Positions 20,569 to 31,478 of a DNA stretch of 44,342 nt are shown here, one piece after another. Numbering within the stretch: position 1 is the stretch's first letter; the number at the start of each line of letters is the position of its first letter. The notes under the pieces were generated by a model. It did no database searches. It was not told the origin of the DNA and was given only the letters and a program-made list of their open reading frames with translations. Source of the DNA: Dentipellis sp. KUC8613 (lineage: Eukaryota; Basidiomycota; Agaricomycetes; Russulales; Hericiaceae); the NCBI GenBank assembly GCA_002286715.1, contig NSJX01000047.1:163385-207726 (forward strand), written 5' to 3'. A program made the position numbers and the translations under genes.

Positions 20569-22492
20569 GGTGTGTATGTGCGGGTGCGGTGTGGGTGGTT
20601 GGGAGGACGGGGTGTGGGAGGAGGAAGGGGACTCGTTTGGCTGCAGAAAAGTAATTTGATTGCGCGTGTTCCCACGCTTTATGCTCGGCTTTCGGCTGCG
20701 CGCCTCTGTACGTAACGCCCGCGCAGTGTGCTTTGTTCGACTCCAGACCTGCGACTTTGCGCGTCCGAGGTCGGCTTGCGGTTGTTCGGTCCTGCTAGCT
20801 GGTTTCTTGAGGTGTTCCCTGCTATTCTGTGCTTTTTTCTCATTTTTATTGGCTGTCAACAAGGCATGGTGGCGGTTCTCCATGCAGCCTGCCAGCACCA
20901 GACGAATGGAGAGAGGCTCGCTCCCGAGGAAGTCCTCGCTCCCATCATCTGCGGCGCAACAGCCCGGCCTATCCGCAATCCGATCGTACGGCCCCCCAGC
21001 GATAATTAGAATACTTCCCGTGCCGTCGTCGCTTCCGCAGGTGCGAACCGTCGCTGCATCCGAGCCCTGCGGCCATCGGTATCTCCGTCCGACTCCGTAC
21101 GTGCCTCCTCGACATCAGGCAACTGACACCAAGCATTGACGACACACCCTCCGGCGATCTTCGCTGTAGCATTACTACTGCTACTCAGGCAGACACATCG
21201 TGATGACACTTCTGTATTCAAGGTCCCTCCGCTGCTCCGGGTTCGCGTCCCACGCAGAGCCGCCGAGCTGACTGTTGCGCCTTCCAATTCGCAGCCCCAC
21301 GGCTCCAGCCTGCGCGCGCATGAGCGCCCTTGCAATCGCTGCGGTTGTTTGCAAGAATAGCTCCAGATCATGTCGCCCATTTATACACTCGTCTATGACG
21401 GTCACGGTGCTTCGATGGCTCTATTTGTATAGACAGCGGTTGTTCACAGGGCCGTCCTCCGTATGTGGTACTGCAGGTGCGTCGTATGTGCTCTGGTTGG
21501 CGCTGTGGGGTCCGGTGGGAAGCGCGCGGGGCGCTCGTCGGAGGTCCGCGAGCGTTCTGCGGAGGAGTACCAATTGACGTTTTGGCCACAGATATCGCGC
21601 GTTTCGTGTTTGGTCCGCGAACTCGGCTCGATTGGGCGCTGCGAGACACGTGCTCGCAACGCGTCGCGAGGCTTTAGCGCCCTGCCAGCCTCCAACTTGC
21701 CTCAACCCGGCCTCAATACCTAAAGATGAGGTACGCCCCAGCATTTTCCCCTGCTCAATGTGCTGATGCGAAGCCTGTTTGATCTGTCGTGTCACCGCGT
21801 GCACGGCGGCTTCGCGAAGCAGGTACTGCGCCAACTCGCCGTTATTTGTGGGGCTTCTTATGTCACACCGCACGCATCTCTCCCCAGGCCCCCCTCGTCC
21901 CCCCTCGTCCCCCCTTCTCAGGTGCTTCTGATGCAGTGATAACTTAGGCTCTTTCAGGGGGCGTGTCACTATCGGATTCTATCGGACGATATCTCTTACG
22001 GTGATCTAGACTGCTTCGGTCTGAATCGTGGGCGCTTATCGCGAGGTTCTTGACTGGTCTAATGCGGGATGGTACCCGCCGGCTCTGGATCCTGTGCTTG
22101 AAAGGCGGCAGCGGTGGAAGTGCAGAGCGTAGATGGTGACGTCGACGAAGTCCTCCCGTTGACGGTATTTGCTACGTTTCTAATCCACCGTGTCCGCTTA
22201 TACACGCTGTCTGCTTGTACGCGCCAAATTCCACCTTTCATTTGACCCATATTCCTCGCCTCCATCACCACCCGTCCAGATCAGTCTCAAACACGCCACC
22301 CACCAGCCCTTCCATCGCAATGTCAACCGCACGCCAGCCCACAGTCGTTGGCTAACACGCAATTCAGACCAGCGGCTGACACTCCACACATGTACTCAAG
22401 AACCAGCCGCAGCGCGCCCCAGTCCCGCATCGTACTTTCAAGCAAACTACAATCTCCGTCAAGCTTTCTACACGCTTTTTTCAATATTCAAC
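20569..22492. other. Divergent region between EMG1 and the kinase-like gene
   Basis: 1.9 kb that should hold both promoters. A C-rich triplicated CCCCTCGTCC motif lies at 21890-21916. Several open frames of 70-180 codons occur on both strands (for example 21006-21380 and 21421-21969, minus) because the region is GC-rich. None shows a domain, a paralogue here or splice structure, so none is called, although an unknown small gene cannot be excluded. Confidence 0.35.
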
Positions 22493-25016
22493 ATGGTCAT
22501 CCAATTTCGCAAGTTCATTGCTCGGTTCAAGAAGCCCGTCAAGGGTATCGAGTATAAGGTGCGCCTCCCCCCGCTGCCTTCGTGTACTTTGTGGCTGACG
22601 GTTGTGCAGTTCGATGCGAAGAAGGCACAGGAGAGGGAGCGAGAGGAGGAGGCTCCTGTGCCAGTCGCGGTTCCGGTTTCTGCTGTGGTTCCGAGGAGGG
22701 AGAGCGTGGATGTGGATGTGGACTCGGTGGCCGACGCATGGCACCACCCCGACGTGCTCGACGTCCTCCGCGACGCGAAGCGCCTCGTAATTCCGGGCCC
22801 GGGCAAGAGCGTGTCGATGTCCATGTCGACGGGTGTCCCGGACGTGCGGTCTGTGGAGCTGAGCATTGAGTATATGGTGCGTACCATTGTCTCCTTCAGT
22901 TATTTGATGGGTACTGACATCGTATGGCGCGGGGAAGGACACTGTCGACGCGTCGACCCTCAATAAGTTCCTTGACTTGTTCCCGGCGCCGCCTGCTTTC
23001 GTTCCGACCGCACCTGCGCCCGCGCCCGTGCCCAAGTACCAGCAGCTCGCACTCAGCCCCATCAAGGCCGTCAGCCCGGTCAAGGCCATCACCGCCAGGC
23101 CAGTCAAGTCAACCGCCTTCATCAAGCCCGCCCCAGTCATCGCCCTCCCCACGTGCACCCTCGCCGCCTACGCCGTCCTGCGCACACTCAACGCCTCCGC
23201 AGTCTGCTCCGTCTTCCTCGTCGCATGCGCAGACATCACGCGCCAGAGCAAGGACAACATCCGGCGCGCACTCAAGGTCGTCCCCAAGGCAGACCTCGAC
23301 GAGATCAGGCTGTGCGGGGTGCTGCGCGAGCAGGAGGTGCTGAGGCGGGTGCGGGCGCGCAGGTGTGCGGGGAGGGGGTTGTTGGGACTTGAGGCGAGCT
23401 GGCATGATGAGAGCAACTTTTATCTCGTCACGGTGAGGTTTCGTTTTCATTTTTTGAGGTTGAGCTGGAGTTGGTAGTTGGTTGGGTTGAGTGCTGATTT
23501 GGTTGGTGGTGCGCAGGCGTATATGGAGGGAGGCGCTTTGAGCTCAGTGATGGAAAGGGGGATCTTGAAGCTTGCGTGTGTACGGACGTACGCTGCGGAG
23601 TTGGTGAGTTCTGGGTTCTTCACTTCCCGTCTGAAGACCGGAGCTAAACGAAGCCTGCAGCTCAATGCAATCGAGAACCTTCATAACCAGAACATGACCC
23701 ACCGCAACATCAAGCCGGCTAACATCCTCATCGGTGCTGATGGGCATTTGGTCCTCACGGGCTTTGCGAGCGTCGATATTCCCGGTTTCACTGGAGTCTG
23801 CGGGGGCGGAGAGGAGGGGGAGGATGCGGTGGTGATGACGCCGTGGTATGCGTCGCCAGAGCTGTTGATGGGGTGGGAGAATGGTCCGGAGGTGGACTTG
23901 TGGGCGCTGGGGGTGACGGTGTATGAGATGTTGTGCGGCACGGTACGTTCTTACCTTTCCCGACGCGCGGAGTTGCTGACTGATTGGGTCGTGGATGTAC
24001 AGGTGCCGTTTGAATCCGACGTGCCGCTGGAGAGGCAGGGCGCGCATATGACAGATCTCAAGACGCGGATTGTGAATGATCCGGTCGAGTTTGACGAGGC
24101 TGATGGTGTCCCGGAGGACGCGAGGGATTTCCTGGAGCGGGTGAGTCGTTTATCTTTCAATCCCTTTCGTGCGGTTTATTGAATCTGGGATTCGCTATTT
24201 CTAGGTCCTCGCGAAGGATCCCGCGGACAGGCCTACGATTGAAGAGATGAAGAGCCATCCGTTCTTTGCTACGATGTGAGTATCTCACCTTCGCGTGGCT
24301 CGGACTCGAGCTAATGACGAGGCAGTGACTGGGCTGCGATCGCCAAGGGCACGAACCCCGTCCCGTTCGTCCCCTCCGACAAGAAGGCCGCGCGCAGCAT
24401 CTACAAGCCCATCGAGCGCGAGGTGCAGATCGGCCAGCGCCGGGTGATCATCATCGAGCGCGACGACAGCGAGTCCGAGTTCGGCATGGACGAAGACGAG
24501 GACGATGAAGACGATGAGCGCGACCTCAGCATCGTCGCCGGGGAGCCCTACAGTCCCGCCGAGGACCCCTACCCGTCGTTCACCTTTGATCCCACTCTCG
24601 AACTCAAGCTCGAGCGCCCCGCACCTATGCTGGGGCTGAAGCCCATTACGACGCACCTCAACGTCTCCGCGCCCTCAGTGGTCTCTTCCTCTACCACTTG
24701 TGTGGGTAGCGGCGGCATCGTTACGGCCGAGACTAGCACGATCTCATTCGACAGTCTGTCGCAGCATATCGGGATGTACGTGGAGGATAGGGGTGGGGTT
24801 GTTGGACGGGGCGAGAAGAAGGGGGAGCAGACGACGATGTTGGGGATGATTCTGGCGGGGAAGGGGGAGCTCCGCCGCCAGGAGACCGTGGGCGCTGGGG
24901 CCGATGAACCGGTCGGCACCACCACCACCATGACCATGACCGCTACCACCACCACCACCACCACCACCAGCAAGGGGGCATTCGCTCGCTGGATCAAGAA
25001 GGTCTTGAGCCTCTAA
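22493..25016 (+). CDS. Protein kinase-like protein lacking catalytic aspartates (pseudokinase)
   Basis: Model: 22493-22558, 22610-22876, 22938-23432, 23517-23603, 23661-23942, 24003-24140, 24205-24275, 24326-25016, giving 698 residues. An N-terminal disordered Pro/Ala/Val-rich part (about 1-185) precedes a kinase-like domain (about 186-470). Retained: the lysine of RALKVVPK (K224), HRNIKPANIL, TPWYASPELL, DLWALGVTVYEMLCGTVPF and KDPADRPTIEEMKSHPFF. Lost: the glycine loop (LNASAVCSVFLV), the catalytic Asp of HRD (N321) and the metal-binding Asp of DFG (LTGFAS, residues 337-342). Overall it looks AGC-like, but catalysis by the normal route is not expected. The tail is acidic (DEDEDDEDDE), contains a Thr/Met run encoded by an ACC repeat at 24916-24969, and ends in a short basic FARWIKKVL segment. 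Confidence 0.82.
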
Positions 25017-25544
25017 TTTTTCACTTTCTCGGGCTCAAGTTCAAGTCTACCTTCGGCCACACTGCCACACCGGCATTATACCTCTCAACACTTTTTCGGC
25101 GGGGATGAGCCACGACGGGGGGAGATATTCGCATTTCGCATTCTTGGGGAGAGGCGACGGGCCTGATTTGACGCTTCGAGTCGAGCATCGCATAGTTGAT
25201 ACTAATGTGCTGCGTGGGGGCGAGAGGGGTTGGGTTGGGCTCGTTCGCCGATTGTTGGGTTGTTGGGGATTTTTATCATTATTGCTATTTATGGTTTGGG
25301 GTTTTGTCGGATGTATTTTCGACAATGATGAAATTGTTTTGCATCATTTGAGGTGTGATCATATGAGTGAGCTCTACTGAGAGGGGAAGCGATGAGGACA
25401 AGTTCAGCGCCGGATTGCTGGGTTCATGCATGAGTCTACTTTCGAGATCTCACGATCGATCGCTTTCCCTTTGATCCCTTTGACTACATAAAGAACTCAC
25501 TATTTCTCCAGTCGTTACCCCATCTCCATCTCATTCGTTGCGCA
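25017..25544. other. Spacer between kinase-like gene and M4
   Basis: 528 bp with the kinase-like 3' end and the M4 promoter. A 91-codon open frame (25105-25380, plus) lacks any feature of a gene. Nothing else recognised. Confidence 0.35.
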
Positions 25545-26707
25545 ATGTCTGTGTCACTGTCAGACGACACTGCGGCTTTGGTTGCCAGCACTTCCCAAAC
25601 CGTCGCGCAGCCCTCCAGCTCTACTGCTACGCCTTCGCGTACTAAGGGCCAGTGCATTGCATGTAATCGCAAATTACCATTGACAGAGATGCGACGGTGC
25701 TCAGGTTGCAAGGTTATCAACTACTGTGGTGTGTTTCTGGATCTTCCTTGAGATGTCACGGGATGGGAACTCATCGATAAAATTGCAAGGTGCCGAATGC
25801 CAACGGGCGGACTGGCGCAATGGACACAAGTAAGTATGTCGAGGTTGCACTCAAAATCTCAAGAGTCCGACAAAGTTCAAACTCACAACTTGTCAGAAAA
25901 GTATGCAAGTCATACGGCATCCATGCCGATCAACAAGACATCGACCACACTCGCATGCTCGCCTTCCTCGCCAAGCGGCACCCCGGCGCGTCCCAGAGAC
26001 AACTCAAAGACGAAGAAGAGGCTCTCTTCGATGCCTGGTACGCCGCGCACAAGGCGTCCATCCAAAGAGCCGTCATCGCCGCATTCATGAACGCTGTCCC
26101 GCGCGCCCGTGTGCCCATCCCCGGCAACGAGCTGCCCGACATCTCGTCCTGGCTCTACACCATCGCCGTCCGTCCTCGCCTTCCAGCCGATCCGCACGCG
26201 CCGCTCGACCCGAGCAAGCTGTTCACCGTGTACCTCACCGAGTTCAATACACTCGATGATGCAGACGTGCAGGGCTTCGAGAACATGGCGCAGCAGACGT
26301 ACGGGATGCAGCATAAGGAGCGCTGGGAGCGCTGGGCCGCGCAGAATCAGCCTTCGCGCGCTCTGCGCTCCGTCGTGCCTTATGCGGTGACTTATCGGTG
26401 GCTTTTGCACTTCGACGGAGCGCCGTTGTTCGAGCCGTCGGAGGAAGCAAAGCCCGTGCTGATGCGCCGATGGAAGATTCCGCTGGACGAGCGGAAGTAT
26501 ATGGATATGTGGATCCCGACGTTCAAGGCTATGGTCCTCCGTGGGCATGTCCTGGGTCCGCCGGATGTAGGCCCCGATGCGGATATGGAGGTGAAGGTAG
26601 GTAGGATGGTACGGGACCTAGAGAAGGATACGTGGAAATGGGTCCCATTGAGCGCGGAGGAAGCCCATAGGATGGGGTATCTGGAAGAGCCGGGTGTATT
26701 GGGATAA
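25545..26707 (+). CDS. MYND zinc-finger protein M4
   Basis: Model: 25545-25728, 25790-25829, 25897-26707, giving 344 residues. The finger is complete: CIAC, RRCSGC, NYCGAEC, GHKKVC, preceded by a Ser/Thr-rich 35-residue N-terminus. Exon 2 is 40 nt, one codon shorter than in M1-M3, as in M8. Intron 2 has a normal GTAAGT donor. The C-terminal domain keeps SIQRAVIAAFMN, LPDISSWLY, FKAMVLRGHVLGPP and EEAHRMGYLEEPGV, but the DPVDHLRRW block is replaced by a diverged PLDERKYMDMWIP. High third-position C/G in exon 3. First member of the right-hand plus-strand series. Confidence 0.83.
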
Positions 26708-27174
26708 GCAGTATGATATGAGCTAAGCTTGTCTGCTCCGACTCTGTACGGGAAGTGTATTTTGTCTTTCCCATTTTCTGTAATCATCAAGAACATGGCA
26801 TGTTAGTAAACTGGGAAGAGGGATTGTTGTATGACACGGTGGGCTTTTTTAAAACTCTCTCATGACCTTGTAGAATAAAGTTCACATACGGTCGTTATTT
26901 GAGGATATTCCTCAAACTAATTGTAGTCAATTGAGCTCGAAAAAAGAAACAAGAAAACATCATCGAGATTCACAATTCGTGTTAATTCTGAGCTGGTCGC
27001 GCGGGGGCGTCCGACTGGCTCGCGGGTCAGTAATCTAATTTCACGCCGTGACGCGTGACTCTTCGAACTTAGGAGGCCTGATGCATCGACTTATTTGGAA
27101 CTAGTTGCGACGTGGACAAACATGAGCAAACTACCAAATTGACCTGGAACTGCCGCGGCTAACACTGCTACCAG
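26708..27174. other. Spacer between M4 and pseudogene M5
   Basis: 467 bp with the M4 3' end and the degenerate upstream part of M5. No start codon in frame with the M5 finger was found here. Otherwise featureless. Confidence 0.35.
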
Positions 27175-28176
27175 TCACGCTCAAATCCTCGTTGCTTGTT
27201 CTGCTTCAAAGTGCTGCAGATTGGAAAGACCGAGATATACCGTTGCAAAGGCTGTAAATATGCAGTGTATTATGGTAATTCCACGCTTATGTACAAGTAC
27301 ATAGCCCGATTTGTTGATCATCTGCGAATTCTGCAGGCAAAGAGTGTCAACGACAGGACTGGACGGTAATAAATAATTGGAAAGACTTCTCGGTTGATGT
27401 AAGTGTGTTCGTAGATTGACGTGTCGCAACAGGGAAACCTGCAGTACCTATGGTCAACGCGAAGAGCGAGACAACATGGAATACCAATCCTTTACAGCCT
27501 ATCTCGCCACCCAATTCCCCGTAGAGTCGGAAAAGAAATTCCGTGGACATGAGCAGGGCTGGTTTCTCCAATGGTACCGGTTGCACTCATTGTCGCTTCA
27601 GAAAGCTGCCGTTGCCGAGGTTCTGAATAGTATCCACCGCATTCCCGACTTTCCGGATCTCACTGGCTGGGTATTTCTATACTGCCTTTTGTGTACGTGC
27701 CGCGCGGCTCGCTCGCGCCGCCGATGCTCAACACGAATGGGCCAAAGATACAGGCTTCGCTGGAGAGAAGGCTTCATGGTTGAAACAATGGCCGCTCTGA
27801 GCTGCCGAAAACACCGCCACGGACCGACTCGTTGCAGCCGCCCAATGGTGAAAATGTACCATAACATGGTGAAGGTGGACTCGGCACCCATGTTTACACC
27901 CTCACACTAGGCTCAGATCGTACTCGCTCTACGCCTGCTGGATCCTGTTGACCACTTCAAGCGCTGGATACCAACCTTGAAGGCCATGATCCTTCGGGGC
28001 CACATGCTCGGCCCCCCATGGTACGTGATGATGACGACGTCGGTCTCAGAGTTGGGAGGGCAAAAAGGTTCGGCGACACATGGGTATGGCAACAATTGTC
28101 TGATGAAGAGGCGCGGGAAGCTGGCTACATCGTATATCCTGGCGTCGTGGGCTCTTTCGCGCAGGTCTCGGGTTGA
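27175..28176 (+). pseudogene. MYND-family pseudogene M5
   Basis: Homologous to the MYND genes in the same exon order: finger exon to 27274, short exon from 27337, body from 27433. Damage seen directly: the fifth zinc cysteine is Tyr (VYYGKEC), the conserved NNH is NNW with a shortened splice junction, there is no in-frame start ATG, an in-frame TAG lies at 27908-27910 before LRLLDPVDHFKRW, and frameshifts lie near 27690 and 28025. Past the breaks the family C-terminal blocks reappear in another frame (DEEAREAGYIVYPGVVGS) and end at the TGA at 28174-28176. The damage indicates a dead copy. Its intact neighbours M6 and M7 lie downstream on the same strand. Confidence 0.85.
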
Positions 28177-28440
28177 GGCGTATAGTTACTGATTTTTCTT
28201 CCGTGGAGGGATGGAAACAAAATCTTATCAGCTAAAATTTATCTAGAAGGAGATAATTACGCAATTGATGTGCTGGCTTCGCGATCTCACGTGGTCCTAG
28301 ACAGCTGGGCTCCTGTCATTGACGTCCAACTTACACTCCAAGATATACTGTAAACCGTGACGAGGAATCAAATTGGTACGTTCATTTCTTTCTCCATATT
28401 GGTACTGAATATCGAGCTGATTCAACAACAGCGTCCTAAT

Positions 28441-29561
28441 ATGATTCGGGCGAAAACGAATCACGACAAGTCGGATGTCACTACTCCCATCTGTCTAGTC
28501 TGCGCGAAGGAGCTGCGTTTGAACCAGTCTGAAGTCCGTCGATGCAAGGGCTGCAGATACGCTATTTACTGTAGTGAGTCCAGATCCAAATGATGGGAGC
28601 TACATGTCGTCAGCTATATCTCGTGCTAGCCGAAGAGTGCCAGCGTGTAGACTGGACAAAGAATAACCACAGGTCAGTATATTAACGGGATTACCGAACA
28701 GGCAGAGATACTCAACTTGTGATGTCTTTGTAGAGAAGTAGAGAACTTTGCAACAATTATCGTCAGCATCACGAGCGAGTACAGAGAGAAGCCCAACTTA
28801 CAGCAGACTACTTGCGCGATAATCGAACCAAAGAGATAGCATTTACCCAGAACTTGGCCCCTGCAGCACAAGAGCTCGCTTCACTCGAGAAGATTTACTT
28901 CTCCCGGTGGTGTTCACTGCACGTGGTTTCCCTTCGGAAAGCTGCTGTAGCAACGGTCTTGAACGAAATATGCCGGATCCCAGCCTTTCCGGACCTCACA
29001 GGTTGGCTGTTCGTAGTTAAATTGCGGCCCAGCTTGTGGCGCACGGATGATCTTGACCCCAGCACCGCATTCTTCGTGCAAGAAGCAGTTCTGGTCGACG
29101 TCAACAGTCCCGATCCCGGAGTAGCCACGCATTCAATCTCACTCAAAGGTGATGGGCCGTGGCTAGCAAAGTGGCAGCGCTGGGCGGCTGATCACGATGT
29201 CACGGAACGCTTGGTCACGACAATCCAGATTGGAGTCCTGTACAGCATCTATGAGTGGCCGGATTCAGCACCGATATTCATCCCTTCCCCCGATACGCAG
29301 CACGTGCTCGCGTCGCGCCAGCTTGACCCAGTGGACCATCTCAAGCGCTGTATACCGACTTTCAAGGCCATGGTACTTCGAGGCCACGTGCTTGGTCCGC
29401 CCAATTGGCCTGCCCATGACGATACTGGGTTCCGGGTCGGGATGGCAAAGAGGATGGGGAAAGAGTGGATGTGGATGTCGCTGACAGAGGAAGAGGCGGA
29501 GCAGGCGGGTTACGTCAAATACCCTGGTGTCGTGGGTTCCGTTCCGCAGGTCTCTAGGTAA
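28441..29561 (+). CDS. MYND zinc-finger protein M6
   Basis: Model: 28441-28573, 28630-28672, 28742-29561, giving 331 residues. The finger is complete: CLVC, RRCKGC, IYCTEEC, NNHRELC. Intron 2 uses a GTCAGT donor and the AG at 28740-28741; an AG ten bases upstream (28730-28732) would give the wrong frame. Family blocks: VSLRKAAVATVL, FPDLTGWLF, STAFFVQ, LDPVDHLKRC, FKAMVLRGHVLGPP, EEEAEQAGYVKYPGVVGS. The DPVDHLKRW tryptophan is Cys here. ATG 28441 is chosen because it leaves an N-terminus of the usual family length. Confidence 0.82.
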
Positions 29562-30074
29562 TGTGTGTTCTATAAATTGTTTCTGCGAAGCCTGACGAAA
29601 TCCTGGGCGTATCTCAAGGACCTATGCAGCAGAACCCAGATCATAACAGAGTCATCGCATCCGTGTACCAATATTCGGTTGCTATGAACGTGGCCCAAGC
29701 AATACTTTCGCATTTCGCGTCGCCTATGAGGACGCTGCTGCGTTAGGCGACGGCCATGACCAAGTCATAACGGCATCGAACCTTCCTTGTATTTATGGGC
29801 CGAGTCTACCGCATCCCATGATTGAATGACGAATTCGAAGGCAGCTGGGAGGACTTACCTAAACGTTCAAGTAGGCCGCATTGGTGAACTCTTTCGATCC
29901 GATCCGATCCTCACCCCACCCACAACTCTATTGTAAACGTCCTCGTCGCCATTCGATCCGCCAGGCCTTTCTGTCATCACGAAGTTCCTGTGTTTCTAGA
30001 TTCGATATATCAGTGAGTTCTGGTGTTACAGCTACTAGGATCAAGGCTGATCTTGCGCCGGGTGCCAGGATAAC
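29562..30074. other. Spacer between M6 and M7
   Basis: 513 bp with a short GATCC tandem (GATCCGATCCGATCC, about 29896-29911). No gene recognised. Confidence 0.35.
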
Positions 30075-31167
30075 ATGCCACAATCACCGAGAAAGCCCGC
30101 GTTCTGCGTAGTGTGTTGGCAGATATTGTCAATAGGCCGATCTGGAGAGATTCGGAGGTGCAAAATGTGTAAAAGCGCCGTCTATTGCAGTGAGTTCGCC
30201 GATGGATGAGTGGACTCAATCGCGTTGATCATCTGCGGACTCTGAAGGCAAAGAATGCCAAACCGCTGATTGGAGGACTGGGAATCACAGGAAAGTCTTT
30301 CATATGTTCAGCTCATGACCGGAAGAGATGCTTACCTTTTTGTCGAACTCCAGGACCCTTTGCAAAGACTACCAAAAAACTCACGAACAAGAAACGGCAG
30401 CTCGGCAGGCCCTGCGTGCCTTGTTGGCTAATCGATATGGGCGTTCTTTGGACCAGGAAATTCGCGGGAGCGAAGGAGGTTATCTCTTGCAATGGTACCA
30501 GTTACACAAAATATCCCTCCATAAGGCCGCCATCGCAATGCTCTTCAGCGAGTCCCATCGCATTCAGACCATGCCGGACCTCACCGGCTGGTCCGTAGTT
30601 TTCTACATGCGCCCATGTTTCGTGCACGGCGACGACATCAACCCCAGCACTGCCTTTTTCGTGCACGAGATGCGCCTTCAATATACGCCAATATTCCAAC
30701 GAATGATAGCTAGGGATACAGGGAGCCCTTCCATGGAGTTCGATCAGGCGATGCGGGTCCGCCAGGAAACCTTCGCGGAGGCAAACATCACAACGCCTTT
30801 GATTACAGTCGTCCCAATACAGCTCGTCTACGACGAGTATAGCATTACACACACTGTGCCGGTGTTCGCACCCTCGCATGGGGCGGAGGTCGCCCTCGCG
30901 GCGCGCATGCAAGATCCGAATCCCAGTAACTACCTCAGACGTTGGATCCCGACGCTCAAGGCCATGGTCCTTCGAGGCCATATGCTCGGTCCTTTGTTTG
31001 GAAAGGATGACGAAGACGTTAATCTTTGCGTTGGGAGGATGATAAAGCAGGGTCCTATACCGACGTGGGTACCGCTGACAGACGAAGAGGCGAATGGGGC
31101 TGGTTATATCAAATTTCCCGGCGTCGTTGGACCTGTTGTACCGAGATCTAGCCGAGGTGCATCGTAG
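30075..31167 (+). CDS. MYND zinc-finger protein M7, apparent GA-AG intron
   Basis: Model: 30075-30189, 30248-30290, 30354-31167, giving 323 residues. The finger is complete: CVVC, RRCKMC, VYCSKEC, GNHRTLC. The N-terminus before the finger is only ten residues. As in M3, the intron after the NHR codons begins GAAAGTCTTT and ends CTCCAG: the frame-preserving cut requires a GA donor, while the GT three bases further in leads to a stop in exon 3. Family blocks: ISLHKAAIAMLF, MPDLTGW, STAFFVHE, FKAMVLRGHMLGP-type (LKAMVLRGHMLGPL), DEEANGAGYIKFPGVVG. The LDPVDH block is altered to NPSNYLRRW. It is convergent with FUR1. Confidence 0.75.
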
Positions 31168-31478
31168 AAATCTGGAAAGATACTGTATTACTTAGGTTTC
31201 CCCGTCGTACAAATTGTTAGTTTACCGTTTCGAGTTCAAGTCTGATGTATACTTTACGAAGAGTGTCAGTCACAACAGTCGTGAAAAAATGCCTCGATAT
31301 GTTGGATTGCAATGCTTAGAATTACACAATGGTATACCCTTGACAAAGGGTCGCAGCGTCCATAAGCGACTCATTGAACCAGACCACAAGCAAGTCTCCA
31401 CGCTCTGCCGCCTGTAGACAGGCGTTGCAGACGAATAGGCTTTCCGAACTCCCTAACAATGTTGATGCAGTTATCGCT
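31168..31478. other. Convergent 3' region of M7 and FUR1
   Basis: 311 bp between two converging stop codons. No other feature recognised. Confidence 0.35.

Noticed and set aside
21006..21969. Minus-strand open frames between EMG1 and the kinase-like gene
   Set aside because: No recognisable domain, paralogue or intron signals; GC-rich promoter region with open frames on both strands.
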